From contig NC_087066.1 in the NCBI RefSeq assembly GCF_963678635.1, forward strand, positions 52,842,312 through 52,906,311: a stretch of 64,000 nucleotides of DNA. Reading direction: 5' to 3'. The first letter of the stretch is position 1; each line of letters begins with the position of its first letter. The position numbers and the translations under genes are program-made. Below the pieces are notes generated by a model. That model was given only the letters and a program-made list of their open reading frames with translations, was not told where the DNA came from and did not search any database. Of this stretch, positions 24,301 to 36,300 are shown piece after piece. This DNA comes from Symsagittifera roscoffensis (Eukaryota; Xenacoelomorpha; Acoela; Convolutidae).

Positions 24301-27300
24301 ATTACGAACACAACCCAAAAGTTTTCAGAAAATAAATTTAGAAAAAAAATCAAATTTTTTGGTATATGGAAAAAAAAGGCACCCTTTAAAATGTGAGGGC
24401 ACAAATTCTTTCTGAATTGCCGTTTAATTCCCTTTTGCAGTTTTCCCAATTTATTCAAGGCGCATTTTTCATTTTCATTTTTCATAATTATTTGGGTGGG
24501 GGGGGGGGGTTGTTTAACCGAAAAGACCCAAACTTGATGTCATAGGCTATTTGGAACCCGGCTCTTTTCCACCCCCCCACCTTTCAAAATATCGATTTTT
24601 ATGTTTGTTTTACCTGTAATTACGGCTAAATGCGTGACGTTACGCTGTAAAGTATGAAGAACAAATCTGTTCATAATTGTCAATTTGTTCACCATGCCAA
24701 TTTTCATTGCATTATGACAACGTTAAATAAGGTTTTCAAAAATGAGTTTGCAGGGGGGGGGGGGGGGGGACTGGAAAAGAGCCTGGAACCCTTATTGGGA
24801 ACTATAGTTAAACGCGCCAAATAAAATCAAAAACAAAATTTAATTCAAAATCATCCCACCTTCTTCAGCATAGCCTCCAGTGACGCTTCACTTGACGCCT
24901 GGGCCGAAATCTCCTGCAGCTTCTCAGAGTGTTCGAACGCATTGATTCCTATCAGGAACCCCAGTGTCATCGGATTCTCCTCATTAAACGTGTGCTGCAG
25001 AGTCGCGTGAATTTGCTCCCAATGCCTCGATTTGAACTCCCTATTGTGAAGGTCAACAATCACGGGCATTTTGGCCTTCATAGAGTCGACACGTGTTTTC
25101 AGAATTGGCACTATCGTGTTCGGTGGCAGACCTTTTTCAAGTTGGTTCACGTACTTCTGGAACTTGGTCACACTGCTATTCATTTCTTCAGCATCTAAAC
25201 CCAGGAGACTGTCTTCTAACCATTTAGCATACATAACGTCCCATTCTTGAACTGAATCCCACAAAAGTTGTTTCAGTTTCAGCTCCGACGAAACTTCCTC
25301 CAGTTCTTCGAATCTCGTGACCTCCACTTTGAAGTTTTTCTGGTATGATTTGAACTGGTAAGCTTTGTTTTGCAGCTGAATCATTTTGTCCTGAAGCTTC
25401 TTCAGTTTGAGAATAATCGTTTCTTTGTCGGCATCTTTGTCCAAAATTTTTGGATCCTGAAAATATATCAACTTTGGAAGACATCTTAAAAATTTAAGAA
25501 TGACTTTCTGATTATGACAATGAAAATTCGTTTCTAAACTATTGAATGAAACGATAGTGAAAAAAGGACACATTAAATGAATAATGATGATATTGATCTA
25601 ACTTCGATGAAACCCCTCCCCTCCCCTTTTTCTAAAAAATTCTATGTTTTGGTGAATTTAGCAATTTTAAACAGTTATAAATGAGTGTTTAATATTTCAG
25701 AAACTGAATAAAGGTCGCATTTTGAAGTCTCATCGAATTTTACCCGTGCACGGTGAAAAAATTTAACAATGTGAACAAGGTTGACGGGTGAGAAGGAGGA
25801 GGAAAAGAAAAAAACCGCCAATTAAATTACCGTTTCGTGGTTCAAATTGCGCAATGCTGCAATTTCCAAGTGTAAATCCTTAAAGCACACTCAAATATTT
25901 ATTTTTTTAAAAAATTTTATTGAAAAAATTAAATCACCGTAAATCTCTAAAACGTTCGTGACTGTAACAAAGTTCGTCTTTTTTCGACTTCAGACAAATT
26001 TCGACTTTTTTTTATTTTTTTTTTTTTTTACAATTTTCGACTTTTTTCGACTTCAGACAAATTTCGACTTTTTTACAATTTTCTTTTATCGGTTATATTG
26101 AAAGCCGAGAATCGATCCGACTCAGGTAAGTTTGCAGTGATTATATTCCGGTAAGAACCCAATCACAGGAATTCAATTGAACTCATTTGACATTCATAGC
26201 ATTTAGTTAATATTTCATTTGACCTTTAAGCGGGTTGAATTATTATTAATTAATTTGACCTTGAAAAACAGACTAACCTGTGACTCCTGTTTGACCTCCT
26301 TGACCACTTTGTTCAGCTCCAGAATATCCTTCTCGATCTCTTTGCAGAACAGGTCCAGATTGGCGTCTCGCTCCCCCACGGCCTTGTCAATCGCATTCTT
26401 CAAAGTAGTGATGCTCCCATTTAAAGTGTCGAACAACACTCGGTCGGCGGGGGGGTGGGGCACTTCGTACTTTTCAATCAGCTTGTACATGGACTTGACA
26501 ATCTCAGCCTCAACGTCCAAACTGTCTATCTGAAAACACAATTTTGTTAACAGTTTCCCCTATTATGGCATATCATGGCTATTATAGTCAAGAATTCCAC
26601 CCCATATAAAGAACTCAGTCAACGGTTAAGCACATACAATTTTGCATCTAGTAACAACCCCCCTTTTCGCAATAAGGGAAAATAGTAAACAAGATCTCAG
26701 AAATGTTACAAAAGATACGCTTTATATTCGAATTTTGAAAATATTTTTTAACATTGATCTATCGAATGTTGCCTGCCTTGAGTCGCTTGATATGATGAAA
26801 AATAAAAAAATTGAAAATTCTAATCTGGTGTGTTTAAAATGATCTGGTTTCTAATTTGGTTTTTTTATAAATAAAAAATAAATCCCCGTACATTTTGCTG
26901 ATGACATAAGGATCCATCATTTAAAGGGAGCGGGTTATAATTGGAATGACCGGGATCCAGATTTCCCAATGAATAGAAGCAATAATTAGAACGAGTAGCA
27001 ATGATGACTATTTAGTCGACTAAATGATGATATTGATTACAATACCTCGTTGTTTTCAACCTAATAACAAATGAAAAACGTGTTTGTTTTTTTTTAGCTA
27101 AAGTAAATGTGTACATACTGAGAAACAAAATCGCAGAGTCGGATTGCCAAAATTTCCTCAAGCACCAACTCGGCATCCTTACTTTTGACATTTAAATCAT
27201 AACTTGGCGAATATGATATAACATTAAAATCAAGATTAATTAGTGAAATCTACAAAAACAAAAAAACTCCTCTGATCTTTTCGATAAAAAGCGATGACGC

Positions 27301-30300
27301 CTCAAAACGGAAAAGGCCCATAATTATACGTTGCAAGCTCTTGATAAAGGAATCCATACCAACATTTTTAGCGGATTCCAGTCTATATGGAGGGGTTGGA
27401 TACTGTCTTTAAAGGATTCGACTCTTGGTCTCGAAAGGGATATTTTACGTCATCTTTTTTTGTTCAAAAATTCAAAAATATTTCTGAGGCACCTTTCGCG
27501 CCAGTAAATACTTAAATATAAGCAAAAAAAAACGCGTTTTTTGGTCATAACTTTCCAAAAGTGCTCACAAACTTTATATTTGGCCATTTTCTTCAAAAAA
27601 CCAGAGGCCAAAAACCAGAGCTCAGAAAATCATAATTTGGTCGACCTAAAAAGAGGTCGACAAAATTTTCTATTTTTTTTGCGAAAAACCAACTCTCCTT
27701 TTGAGAAAATCCTAGATCCAAGCCTGACTGGGAACTGTCTTTGACCTCGTTATGACATAGTAAAAAAAATCTTGGAATCATTTATTTTTTGTCTCATAAT
27801 TAGTTATGACTCATTACTTACCCTTTCTTGTATCTGGTCCAGGAAGGTGAGACAGTCTACGTAGTCTATGGTGGTCTCTGGTCTGATCTGCAACTTGTAC
27901 ACGCCACTGTCTGCCTCCTCCAGGATCTTATCCAGCTTCTGCCGCGCAATAGTCGGCAACACCAGATTCAACGCCTGGAAAAAAGTACACCAAGCATGAA
28001 CTCACTGGTAGGGCGACACAGGCGACAATTCGTGACGAGCGACAATTCGTAACAAGGCATTGGCCAGCAGAATACGCTTGCTCCGCTTCGGTTACATCCG
28101 GCACGAGAGAAATACTGCGGGTGAATCAGTATCACCCGCTTAATCGACTGCTACGAAATGTCGCTTGTTACTCTTCAAATTTTAGCTACTGTTCTTTCCA
28201 ATTAGTTGTACAAAACATGTGATACCCCAGCATTTCATAATGGCTTATTTTTAAAAGATATTTCAAGAGGTTAAAAAATTTTATGTAGACCACAATATTC
28301 TCATCGCTTTTCGCTTATGAGAGTTAATCGCTTCTTGGGTTATTCAATTTTGCGAGTTTACTTTTTTATAAAGGACAAAAACTTGTCAGAGCAAAAATTT
28401 ATTGTTCTGACTTTCAAAGAAAGTGAGGCATATATATATGCTTAAAGTGGTTTTTTGTATTATTTAGACCAATTTTACAACAAAATTTGTCAACTGTGAG
28501 GAATCTACCCAGAAAGGTCCTTGCTTTAGCCTAAACTCCATTGGCGAACTAAATACCGAACCATACTAAAAACTAAATTATATTATAAAATCAAAAGCAA
28601 GCTGGGGCCTAAGACACTAAGTCAAGAAAAATTCATAGCATTGTTGCACTAGCATTGTTATCACACGAATATCACACTAGCATTGTTGCTCCCATTTTTT
28701 ACTACAATCTTTTGATTAACCGGCAGATCCAATTCATGTTTGATGGAACCAAATCAATTTTGGTTCCATCAAATCATATCCTGATCAAAAACTAAAATTC
28801 AATCTTTTGTAGACAAAAGCGAGATCACGCTCATGGTATTTTTGAAAAGCATAAAATGATTAAATTTTTAAGTTTATAATAGATATGAGCTGCTGAAATG
28901 TATTCTTAAACTAAAGAATTTTAATCGGAAACTTAAATGAATGAACTATTCAATTCTTAAAACAATCAAAATGACGAGCAAATCTGATTGCAACCTGTTC
29001 TCAGCTTGTGTCAAGCTGACTGCAGCTTGACACTCGAATGATCGAAAATCGCAGCAGAATTTTTGCTCCTATTCTCTACCACAAAAGTTTGATTAACCGG
29101 CGGATCCAATTCGTGATTGCTGGAACCAATTCAATTTAGACGGAATCAAATCAAATCTTCAAAAGAAAAATTTAAAAAAATCATTCTTCTGCAAACAACG
29201 GTGAGATCACGGTCATGATATTTCTGAAAAGCATAAAATGTTTAATTTTTTAAGTTTATAATAGATATGAGCTGCTGAAATGTATTCTTAAACTAAAGAA
29301 TTTTAATCGGAAATTTTCGTGAATGAACTATTCATTTCTTCAAACACTAAAGGTAACAAGTAAATCTGATTGCAGCTTGCTCTCAGCTTGACATTCAATT
29401 GATCGAACATCGCAGTAGCTTTGTTGCTACTAAAGTTCATTTTTTAGACAACGGCGAGATCAAGGTCATGATAATTTCGAAAAGTATAAACTGTTTAAAT
29501 TTTTAAAATTATAATAGATATGAGCTGCTGAAATGTATTCTTAAATTGAAATTTTACTCGGAAATTTCCTTGAATGAACTATTCAATTCTCAAAGACCAA
29601 AAGCAACAAGTAAATCTAATTGCAGCTTTCTCTCTTGAAGATTTTGTAAACATAGAAAAAGAGAATTTTTCGATTGCATGTCGGACGTTCAAACGTTTAC
29701 AATATATTGAAAATCTGTCACATACAATACCCGATACAAACACTTGTGAAATGTTGAAAAAAAACTAGGCGAAACAAAATTTCCAAGTCTCAAAAAACAA
29801 CTAGGGTCTAACTAAAGCTGGAGGCACGTGAAACCAACTGATGGAACCAACTCAATTTGGATGGAACCAATTAAATTGACCAATTGATAAAACCAATTCA
29901 ATTTAGGCGGAATCAAATTCAAATCATATCTTACAAAAAAGGCGAAAATACAAAAAAATAGTTTTTTTTTGTAGACAACGGCGATATCACGGTCATGATA
30001 TTTGTGAAAAGTATAAATTGCTTAAATTTTAAAAATTATAATAGATATGAGCTGCTGAAATGTATTCTGAAATTGACAATTTTTACTCGGAAATTTTCTT
30101 GAATGAACTACTCCATTCTTGAAACACCAATAGTAACGAGTAAACTTTTTTAAATCAAAAATTAACATTATATTGAAAATCTGTCGCGTACAAAACCCGA
30201 TACAAGCACTTGCGAATTGTTGAAAAAACACTAGATGGACCAAAACTGCGCATGTCTAAAAAAAACTACGGTCTACTTAAAGCTGGAGGTACGTGTTTGA

Positions 30301-33300
30301 TATTGAATCATTTTGCTATACTGATGCGGCACGAAACGTGTGATTTCAAAAAGCGAACTTTGCCCAAAGCCGTAGTTGTCTTTCTGCAAAAAAACGTGAG
30401 AAGAGAATAAAATTTTGAGATAATCAATTTTCCCAAGGAGATAACATTAATCTCTTAGAATAAAATAAGGATCACCGCTTCTGCAGGAACATTTGTCGCA
30501 AGCGGTTCTTCCAATTGAATTTTTCATCATAGATTTGATTGTGTAAATTTTTAGAAAATTTAAGCTTCTAAAAAATGGTCAAGTGTTCAAGAAACGGTCA
30601 AAAGAGTTTCCAAAATCAAAAACTTTTTTCTGCAAAAAGCAGGTTATGGCCGCTTGAGGAGATAAAAATCCCAAATCCGGGTTTCTCGATTGAACGCTTT
30701 ATTTGAGAATTGGCACAATAGTTTTCGAGAAAATTCAAAAAAAAATTCCATTAACGGTTTAAGTTTCAAATTTTGACTTGTTTGAAGGCCATAACTTTTT
30801 TCTTAAACAAACTTGGCATGGCCAATTAACCTGTTCATAGACAAAACAACAACCTTTTTTTCGATTAAACCGATGATATCAGATTCGGCAGGATAGTTAG
30901 TGAAAAAAGTCCAAAAAACTGTCAACAAATCAAAAATTTGACGGCTCAGATTTGGGAGGGTAGTTTTCGGGAAAAGTTTTCAAAAAACAAATGGTCAAAA
31001 AATCAAAATTTTGACGTTTCTGTCTAAACTTTTGGTATCAGAAAAATTTGGGAGTAGTCAATAAGCAAATGAGCTTGCTACAACCGTTTTTTGAATTGAA
31101 CTTAAAATCTCAAATGTGGCAGGGTAGCTTTAAAAAAGGGTCAAGAAACTAAGTGGTAACTTGGTCTTATTTTATCTTTCAGGAATACTGCAATTTTCGA
31201 CACAATTTCCAATATATATCACATATGTGATAGCGGAAAACATTATTAAATAGATGCTAAAAGTGAAATATCTCAGGGCGTAAAATTGTTTAAAAAACCG
31301 GAAAATTCCAAAATAGGATTCTTACATCGAGGCATCTTAGTGGAGAGGGAACAAGCAGGTTCTTGAGATCTGTCGTCTCCACCATCAACATCCCAAGCGG
31401 CCTCTTTTCCTTGATCTTCATCGCCTGAGCATGTTGCATGTGGTATTTCTCCAACGACTTCCCAAAGAACTCCACTTCTAAACACAGAGCAAATTGACAG
31501 TTAACATTTTGACTTTGGATATAGGATCTTAACGGCTATGATTTTCAAAAAAAATTATTTGGTGTGATGTCTATGAAGCGAAATGCCGCAATGATACACT
31601 GTACGACTCATTAAGCAACATACCGTGATCTTCGGTGCCTAGTTTCTCGATATCCAGGCGTTCGTTTTCGTAATAGAAAGACTCAAAAGGTCCAAACGTC
31701 TCTTTGTATAAGAAAGCAGCGTCAAACGCAGTTGCTACAGCTTCCTAAAACATCATCGTTACTCATGAAATCTTTGACTCGCATTGAATCATTCAGATGG
31801 TATGAAACAAAATTATGAAACAGCGTTATGTAATCGCAGACCTTGACGCTTTCGATGATGCTTAGCAGATGTTTGTCGTCGTCAAACATAGCTTGCAATT
31901 GGGGTCCCTCGCCACAAGACTTTTCCTCGTATCTGTCGTTTATTTTGGGACTGGTGAACGCGTCAAAATACTTATCGGGCACCAAATTCTCAACCGACAG
32001 AACACTGTCCTGGAAATGCTTAATGATTTCGTTCAGGCTGTCAACGAAAGTTGTTCGGTCAGGTTTGAACATGAGACCTTTGTCGCCGGAGTCCATGGTC
32101 ATTTCGGAAAAGAACATCGGAACGACTTCTTTCTCCTTCGGATCGTCTTCGCCCGCCTCTTCTCGTTCGGCTTGAGCTGCCTTTTCGGCTTCCTCTCTAG
32201 CCTAAAAAAAGTAATTGTTAAAAATTTTCTCCCTGAAAAATGAACGTTTGCTCCAAAACTGTGCTTTTATGCTAGTACATTAATGATGCCGCGACCTGAT
32301 AATATATGTTGAATATTCGCTTTTGTGAAAAAATTTTGCCGCAATTTGAACTGGTTTTGGTAGAACTATTTAGGTAGACTTTTGCTTTTGAAGTCACAAA
32401 CCCATTAAACAATCAAAACATTGCAGTGTTAAAAATCTACCAAAACTTAGCAAAAAAATATTTAGGTGAGAGAGAAACACAATGAAAGGAAAGTGGAAAA
32501 GTGAAGATGACATGCGACTTCAGAGTTTCAGACCTCGTCCAAGTTGGAATTCGTGGACGAATTCAGAGAAGAGTTGGATTCCTGGAATTGAACAGTTAAT
32601 AAAACTGAAGTTTATTAACACATATTATTAAAGAAATAACATAAAAGAAGTTTATTTTCAAGCTAATTACTCGAGTTACTTAATTTGCAGCACAGATATG
32701 CAGCACTTATTTTTCGGGGATCAAAAATTACCCTGGGGTTGGCCATTATTTCTGAGAAAAAGGGCTCAAAATTATCAGGGGGTCCCACAATATCAAACAA
32801 GACACTCGCTCTCGCAATTGCAATCAGTTCCGATGAATATCCGAAACTGAGCCAAAACCGAGCCACCAAAATTCTTGAACATTAAAATTGGTAGGAACTC
32901 TGTAATTTCATACAGACTACAATTTTTTGGAGCTCTCAAAAACGGCATGATTTTCTAAAACGCTGGTTATCAGTTTTGTCATAAAAAATTCCGGCGTAGA
33001 ATTTGCGTTGTGAGAGCCCCGACAATTAAGTAGTGGCGATTAAAAGAAACAAAATTAATTATAAGAAAAAATGTTAGATAACTTGAAGATGTCTGTCAAA
33101 ATTAAATGAGTACTATACTAATTTATTACTGCGAACAATAACGGCTTCAAAAGAAACCGGTAAGGCCGGAATTTCCCATTCAGGATCTCTGTCCTTTCCG
33201 CAGGAAAAGGGCGACCACAAAATGAACGGCATTCGGCTTTGTTCAACAGACCCTAAAACTTTTCGAAACGCGCCCTGGACAACCTATACAGATATGAATT

Positions 33301-36300
33301 TCAAATGACTGGGTCTTGAAAAAAAAAACGTTGAGTTTGACTTGGTTCTGCATAGCGGGAATGTTATAGACAATTTCATTTTCTTTAACTTTACTTTTTT
33401 AAAACCTTTTATAAGCATATTTCATTTTTTACTGACCTTTTCCTGTTCCTTCCTCTCGGCGAGTGTCATCTCGGCCTCCTCTTCTGTGAGCTGTTGAGGG
33501 ATGCCCAACTGCATGGCCTGTATTTCCTCCTGGGAGGGGGTGCGCTTCACTTGTTCACTCAGATAAGTCAGCAGAGTGGACACTGAATTGATGGCCAGAA
33601 TGTGCATAGTGTTTACTATCAGGTAGTCTCCCAGTCGGATGAAGCTGAAACAATCAATCAAATGATTACTAAGTTATCACAAACTATTATGCCTTAAGTG
33701 AAGAGAATCTCAGTTCTGCCAAAGGCTGCTGAGCCTCAAAAACAGTCCGACAGAATACCTTCTTTCTTTCCTAACAAATCATAAACCAAGTAGCAATTTG
33801 AGACTAAGATTAAGAGATTAAGACCATTTATCCACGAGGGAAAGGACCAAAATACGAGCTCATCACAGCGAACCGCTGTTGTGCCCCTGCTTGAGAACTA
33901 CATGCAATTTTTTTAGTTATTTTTCTGGGCTGGGTAATGGTGCCTCACCCGCAAGCAACGAGCACAGATCATGGCGGGCCTCGAATATCCGACCTTTCGA
34001 TTGAGAGGCGGAGACGTAACCACTTCACCGACGTCACAATAACAATCAGATAAGTCCCCTAAGTCACAACTGAAGAATCACTTTATTGAGAAATTCAATT
34101 AATCGTAATTTACAAATAAAATACAAAAAAGATCTAGAGTTGAGTTATCAAGATTTTTATGAAAATTTCGGGAAAAAAAATCTGACCTTTGTACTTGGCG
34201 TATTAATTCTGTGGATCATAGATAGCATCAAAGCTAATTGAAAAGATGAATATATTGCTCCGACCGCCCTCCTAATTGTGGGAAGGAACTATCGTGCAGG
34301 GTTGATTTTTTGCCACAAAAAGAGTTCGTAGGGGTCATTTGATGTGTTATATTGAAATCCCTTCAGACTTCAGATCGATTCACAAAATAAAATTTAAAAG
34401 TTTTCTCAGTGTCGAATTTTATTGATTTTCAGACTATTTTTCTATTCTTTGAAAACTTAATTCTGATTGGCGAACATACTTTTTTTTAGTCCTTCCGCAG
34501 TTAGGGATTCCCTCCTTACGAAATATGCATACCGGGAAATTATATCTTGGGAAACTAAATCACTATGGCGAGCGGCTTTCTTCTTTCGCCTTGATCAATA
34601 ATCTGGTGTTTTCTAACAATAAAAAAAATAATAAATTGTTTCCAAGTGAAGTCATTACAAGAACGGAATAACAAATTCAGAAATTTTATACAAAAACGTC
34701 ACTTGAGAGAGCGCCATAAGACTAGATTAAGCCTGTTTTCGGGTGTCTCAGACACAATAAAATCCAAAAACACCGATGACCGCAGAAATAATTTTAGAAA
34801 AACTCGAACAAGTCTGTGCTTAAAGATCTGATAGAAAAGTCCAAACTGGGCAACACAATCAACTCAGTTATTCAGTCCAGAAGGCCCAAATGGTAGGGAC
34901 ATTTTCTCAGAATGAATAAGAAAAGTTGTCGAAGACGAAGTTGCATTTTTCATCAGAATTCTGCAAAGACTGCCAAAAACAGAAGACAGCGGAGAACTCT
35001 TGTTCAAGATGTCGTATTGGTTGGCAATAATGCCTGGTTTAAGCTCAACATAACAGAAAAAAAAAACAGACTCCATTGTTTATGACCTCTGGGACAGAAA
35101 AAACAAACGAACTGTTCCGGTCTTAATTAAAAACGCTGTTGTGTCGTAGATTAAGAACTACATACACTTTTGGTTATTTTTGAAGGCTGAGAAATGTAAT
35201 CTCATCCTAAGACAACAAGCTCGGATAATGGTGGGCCTCGATCCACCGATCTTTCAATTGAGAGGTGGATACTTTTTTTCGTTCTTACTTTGTGAATCGT
35301 CTGCAATGTGCTCTTTTGTTCGCCTGTTCAGTATAGGTCATCTTCTCCTGAGCATCCCCGGTCTCGCCCATGTCGTTGTGCATGTAGCTGGAGGCAGTTC
35401 CAGGCACCACGTCTCCGTCAGTTTCTGGGTCATTGAAGTAGTCATCCGGGGTGAAGCCCTGTTCCAGAAGTGCAGTTCTACACGCAGACCGGATAACTTC
35501 TTTCACCAGTTCACGGAATTCGGATAGTCTAAAGAACATAACAATTTACAGCAGATGCCAGAAAATCAGAAAAGACTTTAGAAGTTTTTATTACAGCAGC
35601 TACAATGCTTTGGATTAGTCTACATTCCACCCAAATCTAGCCTAAAATTTGCTCGAAAAATATCAAAACCAAAACTAACTTCAAAAACTTCACAAAAACA
35701 ACAGTTCTAACATTATTCAAAAAGATGAAGCAAAAGATGAAGAGAAATTCAATCTCACTCAACAAGCAAACGAAGATTCAAAAAAGATACTTTAAATCCG
35801 CAGCTTCCAGTGATATCAAATTGTTGCCAGTGATATCAAATTGTTGCCTAGAGTTTCGAAAAAAACTGATTATCACAGGAATACAAAGCTTTATTGACCT
35901 GCTCATGACTTCTTTAAGCTGATGATACTGTGCCATTCTGAAGTCATCCAGGGTGTAAGTCCTCGAGGTCTCGATCTTACACAGCCCCATGTCACTGATT
36001 CGGAAACAGAGTTCGCGCACATTTAGCAAAGCGGGGCGCAAAGCTGCGTTGAGTATAAACAGATTCTCCTCGAGTGCTTTTTTGCTCTTGACTAGTTTCT
36101 TGGCGCGCACGTTTTTGCGCCATACTGAGAATGCCTTCCACTTGCGGAAAAGGGCGAAAGTTGGGATCTGAAATTATCAATGATCGTCTTTTTTTATAGA
36201 AAACAGTTAGTGAATAGACCGTTATAATAGAAAACAGTAAAATGAAGCGGGCGCGGAAGTATATTGGTCTATATAATTTACTATATAATTTAAGTCTAAT

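Noticed and set aside
26219-26533. 104-codon plus-strand ORF
   Set aside because: Antisense of DNAH6 exon 13.
27124-27184. Possible extra minus-strand exon ([20 protein letters not shown])
   Set aside because: It has a fair donor (CA|GTATGT) but its 59-nt length would break the frame between exons 12 and 13, which join perfectly without it.
31843-32243. Two long plus-strand ORFs
   Set aside because: They are antisense shadows of DNAH6 exon 9, whose minus-strand frame matches the dynein family and has splice sites.
35180-35527. 115-codon plus-strand ORF
   Set aside because: Antisense shadow of DNAH6 exon 6 plus SINE DNA; no family similarity.
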